Below, in pieces: positions 1-30,115 of a stretch of 64,000 nt of DNA. Source of the DNA: Gordionus sp. m RMFG-2023 (lineage: Eukaryota > Nematomorpha > Gordioida > Chordodea > Parachordodidae); assembly GCF_954871325.1 (NCBI RefSeq), contig NC_088779.1, positions 28,196,869-28,260,868 on the forward strand. The letters are read 5' to 3'. Position 1 is the first letter of the stretch. Every line of letters begins with the position of its first letter. Below the pieces are notes generated by a model. The model was not told the origin of the DNA and made no database searches. It saw nothing but the letters and a program-made list of their open reading frames with translations. Both the position numbers and the translations under genes were made by a program.

Positions 1-622
1 TAAAGAAAGAAAGAAATAGAATATAAAAAAAAGGCACATTTTTTTGATAAAGAATTTTAAAAAAAAATGAAGGAAGTAAAGAATGAACATATATAATTGT
101 TACATAAGTTTGTTAATAGACCATTATCACCTAATCGCGAAATGTGCCACAAAGCTATTCCTCGCAATATAATGTAAATAATTGCTTATATTATCATTTT
201 ACGTGATACGTGAAATATAGCGCATATGCCCTCTAAACGTTGAGTAAACAACAGAGCTACGCTAGGTATTCCTCACTTCCATCTAATTGGAAAAACGAAA
301 TTAATTTGGGTACGAAAGTAAAAAATGTGAGGAGCCCTCTACACGTTTGTGGGCAAGCCGCACGTACTTGTACGCACTTAGGCGTCCATAGGCTCCAAAA
401 GAAAGAGCGGGGCAGAGATAAAGAGCCTATGCCCAAGAACTGCTACGTAAGTTAATTACTTTAAGGGTGGGTTGTGGCTGATTTTAAGTTTAAAAAAATT
501 TCTGTTCTGGCATATATTGTTCCAAAAAAACACACATTTAAAATATAGAGTACATACCCGTTGAGTTTTAGCTTGTCCTGATCCAGTAGCAACACAGTGG
601 TTTAGAAATATTAAGAAATTAT
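1..622. other. intergenic, no gene recognised
   Basis: AT-rich with a more GC-rich patch around 230-460. A short open frame at 240-455 has no recognisable domain. Possible weak inverted similarity exists between the CATATGCCC near 223 and CCTATGCCC near 425, not enough to call an element. The left boundary of the LINE that follows is not marked by a visible poly-A tail or target duplication. Confidence 0.5.
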
Positions 623-2375
623 TTATTTCAGATATCTATCCTTAATACGAAAAAGTTTTTTGATAGAGTTTTTGCAATTATTTAGTTTGATGAATTGCTT
701 CATGTTTAAGTTAAGTTCCATAAAATCTTTTATTGTTTTATAGTACCATAGGGATTTATATTTAGTATATTCTTTTTTTTTATAAGTGTATAGCCATTTA
801 ATTGCATCATGAACTAGATTATGTTCTGAGTTCCTTATGATGTGGGCGAGGAATTGAATGCGCCGTTTTTTCAAGGTAATGTTAATTGGGGTGTGTTTTG
901 ATACCCTCCATAGATTATTGTTGGATATTACTCTCGGGTAGAAGATTCCGTTAATGATTCGGAGGCAGTTATTTATGAATGATTGTAATTTCCTGTTCTC
1001 CGTTTTGTTCAATTCCCATATATCTCCACCATATAGTAATATTGGAACAACTGTAGAATTAAAAATTCTCAGTCTGGTGTGTACCGATATTTCTTTTGTT
1101 TTCCATATTTTCATGTATTTATAAAAGGCTCCTCTTGCTTTTTGTATTCTTATTTTCAGCTCTTCTTTATAACCTCCTGTGTTGTCAAACATGACGCCTA
1201 GATATTTTATTTTGTCAACTATTTTGATATCATTCCCATCGATTGTGAAATTTAGATTTTGAGTTTCGTTTGGAGAAGAGAGAATACAAGTTTTTTTGAA
1301 ATTTATTTTTAACCCCATTCTTAGGCTAAGGGTTCCTAATAGATATAGCATATCTTTCGTTTCTTCAGAGCTAGTCGATATGATGACTATGTCATCGGCA
1401 TAGGATATTATTTTGTTTTCTAAACGTATTGTTGAGTTTGAGCTTATTTCTATTAGATTTGCGCAATCTAGGACCTCTTTTATAATTTTACTGATAATGA
1501 TATTAAACAGTAATGGTGATAGAGTGCATCCTTGTTTCACACCTTTTTTTATTCTGAAGGTGGGGGATATTTTATTGTTTACTTTAAAGCAGGCAGATAG
1601 CTTAGAGTAATGGTTTCTCAGAATGTAGATAATATTGGGTTCGATCCCACTTTCCAAGAGTGTCCTCCATAGGGCCTCGTGATTCACAGTATCGAATGCT
1701 CTACTAAAATCTATAAAAGTGAAGAAGACAGGGATTTTATATTTGTAACATTTTTGTATTGTTATTTTTAACGCTAAAATTGGCTCGAGAATATTTTTGT
1801 TTGGTCTATAAGCGCAGATGTATTTGGGTAGTAAGTCTGGAATTGAAGACATGATCCTGTTTTTTAGAAGGACCATGAAAATCTTAGATACTGTAGATGT
1901 AAGGGCTACTGCACGATAGTCTTTAAACTCTCTTGGATCGTTTATTTTGGGAAAATTGCATAAGTAAGACTTATTCCATTCTACAGGTGTTTTCCCACTA
2001 TCCCAGATTTTGTTATATAGAGATAACAGGAAGGAGGATACAGTTTTGGGTGCTGTTTTTAGATGTTCCGCTGTTATATTATCAAGCCCAGGGGCTTTAT
2101 TATTGCGTAGTTTTTTAATTACTTTTTCGATTTCCTCCGTGGAGAAACCGGATGGGGGTGGAGTTTCATGCACATTTGTGTTTGTCTGGCAGACGGCTTT
2201 TCTTGAATCAAAGATTGACATATAGTGATCTAACCATAATGCTATTTGTTCATCCTGGTCCGAAATTACATTTCCATTTGCTAAGACTAAAGAAGGTAGC
2301 TTCTTGAAACTGTAGGGTTTGCAGAAATATTTTAGTTGTTTTATTATACAGTTTGGCGCCTGAAATCTTGAAACT
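623..2375 (-). mobile_element. 5'-truncated LINE, reverse transcriptase part of ORF2
   Basis: A non-LTR retrotransposon fragment. The longest Met-started frame (2221 down to 623) gives 532 aa, and the same frame stays open upstream to about 2375, where a stop ends it. Visible reverse transcriptase motifs, numbered from the Met: NNKAPGLDNI (40-49), DFSRAFD (171-177, palm motif A with catalytic Asp), GCTLSPLLFN (231-240, motif B), YADD (274-277, catalytic motif C), GLKINFKKT (303-311) and IKYLGV (338-343). The C-terminus has an RRIQFLAHIIR stretch like the tail of many LINE ORF2 proteins. No endonuclease domain is present, so the copy is 5' truncated, as is usual for target-primed reverse transcription. 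The domain core has no internal stop, suggesting a fairly young insertion. The clade is not resolved. Confidence 0.9.
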
Positions 2376-2698
2376 TATATTTTAAGAAAAAAATGACGAT
2401 TCGATATCCTGGATCTTTTATTATGTTCGTATTATCCGGTATTCGTTTAACGGGCTGTTTTAGAAATCGGGTTTTTGTCTATTTGGTTTATTCACGTGTC
2501 GAATATATATTAACGACGCGGGAAGGTACGCATGGATAGAGCCTTCCTGGGCCGACGGTGACATCAATAAAATGTAAGCCCGGCCCGTCTTGTCCCGAAA
2601 AATATGAAATTTGTATTTCCTTCCTAATTCTTCCCTTTTCGCCTGATTTTATTATCACAATTATAAAATGAATTCAAAAGAATAGGAAAAGTTTTTTA

Positions 2699-2899
2699 AG
2701 GTTGTGTCCAAAATATCAAAAAAAAAAATCTTACAATTTTTCATAAACCTTAATGGAAATAAATAAATAAGCTTATTTTAAAATATATAAAAAATTTAAA
2801 AAAAAATTATGTCCAAAAAAATTCTTTAAAATTTTAAAATTTGCGAAAGTTATAATACTTTTCGAATTTTTTTTTTAAAAATGGTTTTGGACACAGCCT
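2699..2899. mobile_element. short inverted-repeat element (MITE), about 200 bp
   Basis: The ends are AGGTTGTGTCCAAAA on the left and, read on the other strand, AGGCTGTGTCCAAAACC on the right. The interior is almost pure A/T with no coding potential. Target duplication is unclear because the flanks are T-runs and A-runs, so the superfamily is not assigned. Confidence 0.6.
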
Positions 2900-5800
2900 A
2901 AAAAAATCAGTTGACGCGAAATATTTATAATTTATTTTTTTCGGTAATAATAAACAATCACCGATATTTCTTCCTTACAATTAAAAAAAATTGGTCCGCC
3001 GCTTTGTAAGACTTTGCGTAGCTGACGGAGAACGCAAATCTGGCGGAAAAAGGAATGCGGGAAAAAACTATATAAGTAATACCACCGTCTCCCTTTACCT
3101 TACTGCTCATATTATTATTCTTTGACGCTACCTCTCGGGGGGAAGGGGAGTTAAGAAACTAACTTATATTGGGACTAATTTTGTAGGACATAATTTTCTA
3201 GATCGTAATCTTAGCTAAATGAGCGAGAATACATAAGATTCGCTCCACTTATAAATATCCGGTAAAGATGCGTAGCTGAGGAAATTAATGGTATTTTTTT
3301 CCTTCATAAAGCATTCGATGACTTGTATAAATTATCTTTTATAAACAAACAAACAAAAATGATTAATTTTTAAATGGCATTTGTGGCTTTTTTTGAAACC
3401 GATCGCAAAAAAGGTTAAAAAGTCATGGGATAGTGATTAATTTATATAAATACACTTTTTTTGAAAAAATTCGTTATCCCCTTCCACATTTTAGAGTGAG
3501 CCAATGACAATTTGTTAGACAATTTAAATTGAAAACCCGATACCCTACTAAAAAAAATAATTTTAAATCCGACCTGACCAGAAAAATGATATTTGGAACC
3601 AAGACTTAAAAGAGTTTTATTTATTAGTTCTAGTTTAGAATATTTTTTTAGGAAGTCTCTCCGATTCCACTTCCGGTTAATTTTTAAAGATTCGGATAGC
3701 GAATTTTAATATCGACTGGAAATCGGGTTTCTGCTAGTTGGGTGTCGACCCGACTCGACATTATAAATCGGATATTTGCCACCATCTATGATTAATACCA
3801 TAAGCATGAGTCATTTAAAATATATTACCTGTCAATTTTTAAATTAACCTATTATTGTAGACTCACAAATTTTCGTAAAATCATTTATTTATTGTGTAGT
3901 AAAATCATTGTAAGTTTTTCTTCGTGCTATTTATCCAATAGAGTCTATTTAAAGGAGTCTAACCTAGAGGATTGCAAATTTGTCTATTCTCGTATAAATA
4001 TCATTTTAAGCTAATAAAAATTCCCTCTCCCTCCAGACATCCCCCCCTCCCAAAAAATGTATACAATGTATGACAACAAAAAAAAGAATTTGAAAGAAAA
4101 ATCAGTAAAAGTTAATAAATTTTTAAAAATAACGACTATATTAATTCAAAATTTTTTAGAAGAAAAAAAAAATAAGTGAAAATCCATAATTATTTTTATA
4201 AAAGTATAATATATCCAAAGGGATACAATAAGTGGACCTAAAGACCTCCGATATAATTTATGGCGGGAAAACTGGCCTAATAGTTCCCCCCCCCACCCCA
4301 TAGTAAAATCTTGATACGCCTGCGCCTTATTCGTGTCATGATCAATTTAAATTGTTACAATTTTGTTTTTTAAATTAAAACGTCTTTTTTATAAAAACGG
4401 GTAACCGATATTTTTTTTAAAAAAGAGAGGAATAATTGACTCGATCCGATAAAGAATATCGATACATTTCTAACTACGGATCGTATATATTTTTTAAAAA
4501 AAAGAGAGTGCCTGTCATACAAGCCTTCTTAGTACTAACTAGCCATTAAAGTACATAATTATATTCGTCGAAAAGAAAATGAACAAGGGATAGAAAGAAA
4601 GAAACGAAGAAAGAGGAGAAAGAAATATAATTTTTTTTAATATATATTTTTTTTTATAGAAATTTGTGCGGTAAGTTGAATTAAAATAAAATAAATACCA
4701 ACCACATTGCTTTTTTTTTGGCATAACGGCAATAAAATTAGGAAGAGAGGAAAAGGGTCGTTAAAAAAGTAATGTGTATATAAAAAATTCTATTAAATTT
4801 TTTTCTCTCTCTTTTCCCCTTTTCTTTGCGTTTTATTACTTTTTTTTTTTGAATATTTTTTTTCGGAACCCAAAAATATATAAAATTAAACTAATTTAGA
4901 GTTATTTAATGATATTTATTTAAAATAATACCACCCCCCCCCTCCACATAATACACTCAATCTTTCTTAAAATATTAAAATAGGTAATTTAAAGGTTATG
5001 AGTTTTGTATATTTTTTTTATTAGTATTAGAGACGTAGGAATGAAGTGAGATAGATATCCTGCTCAAATATTTTTATTTTTTTTTATTACCCTGTTTATT
5101 ATTATTTTTTTATTATATCCTTTTTGTACAAAATGTTTTGGATGTGTTTTATTTTTTAAATTAACGGTTTTTATATATATATTTTTTTTGTATATTAAGA
5201 GGGTGGAGGTGTTTAAACTATAAACATTTTCTCTAATCCCCTTTATATTAGCGCACTGCATATGTCCTGTCCAAAACCTTCAATTTCGGGCAGAAATAAC
5301 CGGCAATCGACCATGCTAATAGTGGCGTCCGATTCATTCTACCGAGGTTTTGGTCGAACATTTAGAGAGAACGCGGACCATACAGAGATCTATTTACGGA
5401 AAATCCAACTAATCAGAGGTATTATAAGGCTGGGGAGGGTTTGGACTCCTTCCAGTAAATAAGTTTTTCGGTTATCGAAATTTCGATTTTGGAGTAAAAA
5501 AAACTTCTGGACCCGAATTCTGGTTCATAGCCATGATCGAAATACGAGAATTATAAATGACTCAGTTGGAAGGAGGATCTTAACGTTCCTCTTCCTGTTA
5601 GATCGTGGAAAGTGGGGAGGGGGGGGGGGTGTTGGTCTACGATTGCAAGTGCCAATAAACATCGAATTCTCTCTTAATTAAGCTCTTTTTTTTTGGTTCT
5701 TTAATTTTGAAGTATGTTTCAAAATTTATAAATTTTATAAATTATTAACTTTTAAATTCATGATCATTCCATAAATCACGGGTTGGAATGAACAAGAGAG

Positions 5801-6127
5801 AAACAAAGAAGGAAAAAAAAAGAAAAAGAAAGAAAGAAATGACGAATCGAAAACATCGTTTACAATTTTTTTTTAAACTTGACATATTATACCGTATCGT
5901 GTAAATTAGCGTATTTTTTTATAAAAGAGCTAGAATCTTTAATAAATGCACCTTAAATTAAATATAAACAGATAACTACTTCTAATGTGTTACCACCAAA
6001 CTAGCTATCTTTAGTGACAAATTGTAGATTTATATTCCACGCGGAAAAACTTGATGATCTACCATAAAATTTTAAAGATTTATCTGTAAAACCATTTTGT
6101 GTTGATAATATATATACCTAATTTTAT

Positions 6128-6475
6128 AGAAGTTGTTCGGTCTGGACCGAAAATCTTTTGGCCTCAGGCCGGATAGGGTTGGGTCGGCCTAAGAATATTT
6201 TTATTTTAAGAAATAATAGAAGCAAAGGTAATCCCATGTTTAGCGCTTCAGGTATAAATATTTTTTTTTAGTATGTGGCCAACTTTAAGATGCTATCAAA
6301 GTTTGACGATGGCCTTTAGGTCATTGGGCACATTTGATTTGGGCAACGTGACATAGGTAGAGACTCGTAGACCTACAACTCTCTAAACAGGTCTGGATGA
6401 AAGATACCCATTTGCACGTTTGGCCCGGTGGTTATGCCCCACCCGAATAGGTTACGGACCGGACCGGATTTTGCA
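6128..6475. repeat. degenerate GC-rich inverted repeat, possible MITE
   Basis: The left end has GTTCGGTCTGGACCG followed by GGCCTCAGGCCGG. The right end, read in reverse complement, has ATCCGGTCCGGTCCG followed by a GGGTGGGG segment. Spacing and partial complementarity suggest an old non-autonomous DNA transposon abutting the MITE at 6486. Ends are approximate. Confidence 0.4.
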
Positions 6476-6485
6476 CTCTTCTATC

Positions 6486-6671
6486 TAGTGTTGTTAAGCG
6501 ACTAACTCAACATTATGGCCAGAAAAATATTGCCTAAGCGTCGATATTTCGCCAATAGATGTTCAACCTTATGTGCCATCTGTGAGCAAAATCTTTAGGC
6601 TTACATAATATTTTTTTCTTAAAATATTAAGTTAGCCATTTTAAAAAATCGGCTCAAATTGAACAATACTA
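6486..6671. mobile_element. hAT-like MITE, family A, copy 1 (with target duplication)
   Basis: Starts TAGTGTTGTTAAGCGAC and ends, read in reverse complement, TAGTATTGTTCAATTTGAGC. It is flanked by CTTCTATC and CTCCTATC, an 8-bp duplication with one mismatch, which fits hAT-type insertion. It is 186 bp, with a conserved centre around an 'ATAGATG ... TGTGCCATCTGTGAG' segment shared with the other copies. It has no coding capacity. Confidence 0.7.
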
Positions 6672-7546
6672 CTCCTATCACATAGATAAAACATGGAATT
6701 TAATCCAGTAATTATCACCTAATTATTACATCTTTTTTAAAAAAAAATTTTTTCAGTGACACTCAACTTGTATGACAAGTTTTACTGACCATTCCTTTAT
6801 ATTCAGAATAATTATGACACTTTTGCATTTTTTATTTGTCTTCATCATTTTTTTTTTTAAACAATAACCTAATTATTTTAAACGATTTTTTTTTTGTTGT
6901 TGTATGCCTAAATATTTTTTTATTTTCCCGAAAATTACCGTATCGAATTTTTAAAAAAATATATATTTATATCACGATATCACATTTTCCCAGAATAACC
7001 TAAGGAACGATAGCTTATCACAACGGCGCCAATATTCCCGGCACGTAGAAAGAGGATAGAAGTTCGCGCATTTTAATATTCCATCCCACATCCGTATTAT
7101 TTTCTCATTCCCTCATCCAAGTATTTAGGAGTTACCGAAAGCATTTACCCGCGAATTTTTTTTTTCGTGGACAAAATCGATTTAAATATCTAAGTGATAA
7201 TTAAATTCCTTGCCCTGCCCTTTAAAAATAAATTCCGATTTTCTCGAGGTTTCTAAATTTGACCATAACAAATATTACTATACGCGAGGAAAATCTTAAG
7301 ATCTAATCTTCCTCTACAAGCTGCCATTTTTCACCATAATTTTTCATAATTCTTAAAATTAAACGAAAAAGAAACGTCAACGCAACGCAATAATAAACAT
7401 ACCCATGATTCCATTTTGATCTATTGTTGGCTAGAATACGCTTTTAAATCCCTTATATTTAGCTAATCAATCACTCGCAGCGTTTATTTTTTTAAATTAA
7501 ACGCACCAAAAAAAACGAATAGTATTGTCTTTCATCACGCGATCCG

Positions 7547-25282
<17,736 letters not shown>

Positions 25283-25428
25283 ATTTCGTATATCCTTCTA
25301 TCATAAGATTTGCACTGTGTAAACTGGGATTTGTTTGTACACGCAAAATCAGTCAGGACACTATTAACGAATCATCATATTTCTATTTACAACATCATTT
25401 TTTTTAAGATAATTCTAAAATTTTGTTA

Positions 25429-25434
25429 AATAAA
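25429..25434 (+). promoter_or_regulatory. ROCK poly-A signal candidate
   Basis: AATAAA 147 nt after the ROCK stop codon. Other AATAAA-like hexamers follow within 100 bp, so the exact cleavage site is not settled. Confidence 0.5.
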
Positions 25435-26069
25435 AACGTCAATCAATCAAATAATTTTTTCGCTCCTCCCGTCCTTCGATAAAATAATTATTTTTTTCTT
25501 CCTATTAATCGCCGAACACAAAGAAAATAAATTATAAATTCTCCCTATTTATTTTTAATATAATATATTATCGTGCTTGTCCAGACCAAAATTTTCGCTT
25601 TTCGATCATATGTTTTTTTTTAATCGCCAAAGGAAGATCTGTAATTTATAAAATTTATTCAAATAATTTTTGTAATTCTTAAACAAATGATATTATTTAC
25701 ATTAAAATTATTTTTTTAATTTTTATTGGGGATATCGAAATAATCTGTAATAACCTAAACCAACTTCCTCACTTTTATCACCCCTTAACAAATTAATATT
25801 TCTCTTATTATTATTTTTTTTTCCAGAATATTTTACTTCTTTTTTTTATCCACTTGTAATAAAATGATACAAGTAGAAAAAACGATCAAAAAAGAATGGA
25901 ATTTTTATTTTTATATAAATACGTAAATTTTTTTATTAAATATCTAAATTATTAAATATTCATTTTATTGTCACACATGTCAATTTTTTTTTAAAATATT
26001 TAATCTATATTTTATAAATTTTTTAAATTGATTTGGTTAAAAAATTATATTATATATACATATGCATAT

Positions 26070-26400
26070 GTTAGCGGCAATATGTTTTTTTTCTGGGCAT
26101 ATATTACCTTTTCAACTTTAAATCATTTTTTGAGCGCTATCGGAAATGTTATTCCATACCTGCCCTATGAATTTCAGAAAATTTCCTTACGAACTTTTGA
26201 AACTTAATATAATTTATAGTAGTTTTTACCTAGATTTTTCAAATAAATTATAAATGACTCGAAAGGTAACGGTAAAATTTTCTACAATTCATAAGATACA
26301 TATTTTTAACATGCTGGAAAACATTAAGTAGTTTTTTAAATTTAAAAATACGCATTCAAAAAACCATTTATAGTTGAAAGAATAACACATAGCCGCTAAC
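26070..26400. mobile_element. 331-bp inverted-repeat element (MITE)
   Basis: Starts GTTAGCGGCAATATG and ends, read in reverse complement, GTTAGCGGCTATGTG. Similarity continues inward over about 60 bp (TTTCAACTTTAAATC against TTTCAACTATAAATG). No coding capacity and no clear target duplication. Confidence 0.65.
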
Positions 26401-28834
26401 TTTAAAAATACCCTAACTATCAGAATTTGTAGTGCACAATTTACTTGTTTAATTTGAGTTAGTCATGTTTGTTTGGGATGATTGTTGGATTGAGTGTATA
26501 GGAGCAAAAACATATGTGATCAAAACATAGAGTATATAGTGACTTCCTTTTTTTTTAAAGTAGGAAGGCTTAGGAATTTGCAGACCTGTATCCACCTGAA
26601 AATAAATTTACCGACCCAATCTGCAGGACGCATAACATTCGAAACAGATGCTCCAAATCTAAACTAATATTTATACGTTTTCCCTTAATTTTCTTTATTA
26701 AAATAAAATTGATGTTTTTTTAGGCTGCGTTTCTTAGCGCTTTTTAATTTTTGTTATCTAAGGATACCTTTTTCATAAGGTGATGATAGCACCTAAAGAT
26801 GCGGTGTATTATTATTAATAACATTCTATTCAGACAGCTATTTAGAATTCTAAAAAAGAAGTTGAGATAAAATAAGCTAAGGCACAGTCTTAGAAACTTT
26901 GATACCATAAACATTTTTACAACGTTATGGAGACCATGCCGATGCCCTAGGTATAAATTATGCATGTAATATCCTAATTGATAATTTTTTTAACATTAGG
27001 ATTTATTTCAGCAACCAATTGTATTCTCTTGTCATTTTTTTAGATTAAAAAATCGTGCAGCGCAAACAGGCGCTCCCACTGGAATCAAGTGAAGTTGAGG
27101 AAAGAATATTTTTGTAATGTGATAAAATTTTAGGTCATTTATCATTTTGCGTGTTTTTCGCTGATACTGCCTCATGTTTCTTATGCCATTTTGCGTGATT
27201 TGTCATTTTATCTTTCCTTTGGTTTTAATAACTTATGTAAAGCAAAATATCAGAAAAAGTTACATTTATTTGTAAATATAGGAATAGTAAAAAATGATAA
27301 AATAACACAATCAGTAAATTATTTTATCTTAGATAAGATTTGGAAATTTTCTCCAATAGATGTTCAATTTTTAAGCCATGGTTAGAACCCTACTAAGTAA
27401 TTTTTTGGTGTCAGATCTCGATTGAAAAAATTTTGGAATTTGAGTTTTAAATATAATATCTGAGGGGAAAAATGGGTATTTATTCACATATTGCTACTTT
27501 AATCAAAACTATATTTAATGCTCATTTTTATAAATTGTAAAAACCGGAGGTTATTTAAATTGAATTGATATTAGATAAACAAAAATTGTCAAATAAAAAT
27601 ATTTCATAAACGTTATAACGGATTAATATTCAAGATTTTACTAAATGTAGAAGGTATATTTTATTTAACCTGATAGAATATGATGTATAGTAATTGAATT
27701 TTAACTATTCACAATACAAAATCTAAGGAAGTTTTTTGAATGTGTTACTCTGTTAGACAGGTCCATTGATGGGATCAATCTTCAATATATTCATTATATA
27801 CTTATTTGGATAATTTATGAGAAAAAAAATAAATAATATATACATTTTATAGCGGTCCAAGCCGAACCAAATGTAAAACCATCCAAAAAATCCGAATCAA
27901 ACACCGCTATGATTTGGTTTAAACCGAGAAAAACGAACTCTTGATTCTATATTTATAAGCAACTATAAAAAAATTAATTTTTTAGGGCAACCCCTTTTTA
28001 ACGCCTTATTTGGGTTTTTGGTTAACCGGTGGGTAAAATATAAACCTCTTTTCTATTTTTTCTAGGAATTAATTTTTTTTTTAGCTTTTAGGTTTTGTGT
28101 TTTCCTGAGGGTGCAAAATGTAAAAAAAAATGATTTAAAAGAATAATATATTTTAAGGTTTTTACGGTGTATTATATAAACAACAAAAAAATATATATAG
28201 AGCGCAAATATGTATTTATAATTTTTTATTTATCTAAAATAAGATATTATTTATACAAATAAAAATAATTTACGCCACCTAGAGTATACAAATATATATA
28301 ATTATATGAATTAAAAAATTACTTGTTGGAATGAAATATAAATGACCAAGTTTGACCTTTTATAATAAATTTGATGAATACCTTTATGTTGGAATAAATT
28401 TGCATTCCATCATATAACTTGAAAACAATTTACTACTAATATACAATTAATTTGTCTAAGTTAAAATAAAATTTATAAAATGTTCCATTATATATGTTGA
28501 AAAAAAATAAAGTAAATAATTACATTTTGCAGATTTTGCATTTTTGCAATTTAATAAAATTATATAGTATACGTGTTTAATTTTTATAAAATGGTAATAT
28601 TATAATAATCTCTTTATATAAGAAAAGTAATATCAATTAGTAATATGTAAAAATAATATGATTACTTGTAACTTGTTAATAAAGTAAATTCTCTAATATA
28701 ATACATAATAACAAAAATTATCAATAACAATTTAAAGATTAATATTGTTTTTATTTAATAGCATATTGAATATTATAATTTTTACAAAACTTTATTAAAA
28801 AATAAATAATGGAAGATTTCGGGCATATTTCATT

Positions 28835-29300
28835 GGTTCCACGTCTTTATAGAGAAACCATTATAGAGAATGTAGGGAAACATTTATAGAGAAAACAATT
28901 ATAGAGAAACATTTATAGAGAATTGTTTTATAGAGAATGTAGTTTATAGAGAATGTTTTATAAAGAATGTTTTATAGAGAATGTTTTATATAGAGAATAA
29001 TTTTTATAGATAATTAATTTATAGAGAATGATTTTATAGAGAAGCCGTTAATAGAGAATGGTTTTATAGAGAATGTCGTATATAAAAGGTCCTTAATAGA
29101 GAATGACTTCAAAAAAAAATGTTTTTATAGAGAATGTTGTTTATAGAGAATGATTTTAAAGAGAATTACCTTTATAGAGAATTATTTTGTAGAGAATTAC
29201 ATTGTAGAGAATTATTTTGTAGAGAATTACATTGTAGAGAATTATTTTGTAGAGAATTATTTTATAGATCTTGATTTTCTATAGAAAACTATATATGGGA
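28835..29300 (+). repeat. left TATAGAGAATG array
   Basis: Roughly 25 irregularly spaced copies of TATAGAGAAT(G) or close variants, including four or five of a longer TTTTGTAGAGAATTAC unit near 29180-29265. This forms the left terminus of the foldback-like element. Confidence 0.8.
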
Positions 29301-30009
29301 CAATTATAGAGTTCAAAAAATTTATGCGGGATTTGAAAAATATATCAAAATTAACATTTTGATAATACAATTCAGTTTATTTGTTGTATTATTTCGATGA
29401 CTTTATTTGTTTCAACAATGGTTTTTTTGTAAAATCTTTTTAGTTCATATCAAGGTTTAGCTTGAATATTAACTCAGCTAAACCAAACCTGAAACGATTT
29501 GTTAAATATGTATTAACCGTTATTAAAGAGAATCTAAATTGAACCAACCATTTTTAAAATTTTTATATATTGCATTTATATGTCAGCTACCTAAATTAGC
29601 CTATAGAAGGGTTCTTAACTCTACCCTTATGGATATAACATGACGGAAGAGAATCTTGATTCAAATTTTAATTAAGAAAAGGTTTTAACCAGTTGTTTGG
29701 GTAAAAAATATGTCACATTCCCGTTCATTCTGAGTTTCGGAACGTTTCTAAATATAATTTTCTTTCTATTTTATTATTCTCAATTTATTCATAGATCTTT
29801 TTAATATAGATAACTAAGAATTCATTAATCTCTAATGATACACATTTAGATGTATGCGATGGCTTTAATATATTGAGTGTCGAAAAGTGTCGATCTCTAT
29901 TTAGGGTTCCACATATTTATAGAGAAACCAATATTTTTGATTTAATAGAAGCACCATAATTTTGTCCTACCTAAAAAACCAAAACCGTCAATTGAAGATT
30001 TCTATATAA

Positions 30010-30115
30010 GATATTATAGCGAATGCATATAGCGAGTATAATACAGCGAAAATATAATAGCGAACGCATTACCGCGAATGTATTATCGCGAATTCATTGT
30101 CGCGAATGCATTATC
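30010..30115 (+). repeat. TATAGCGAATG-like array
   Basis: Several degenerate units of the type TAGCGAATGCAT, ACCGCGAATGTATT and TGTCGCGAATGCATT. The motif resembles the neighbouring TATAGAGAATG units with GCG in place of GAG, suggesting a diverged family member. Confidence 0.5.

Larger units (their letters stand above)
2376..7546. other. intergenic region upstream of ROCK
   Basis: No coding region with recognisable homology. It holds three inverted-repeat elements (listed separately), long A/T runs and short poly-C or poly-G tracts (near 4930 and 5620). The frame at 5262-5462 resembles nothing I know. The ROCK promoter and 5' untranslated region should lie in the last kilobase or so, but no TATA box or initiator can be placed with confidence. 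Confidence 0.5.

Noticed and set aside
5262-5462. 66-codon + strand frame
   Set aside because: No recognisable similarity, no splice context and no flanking coding signal.
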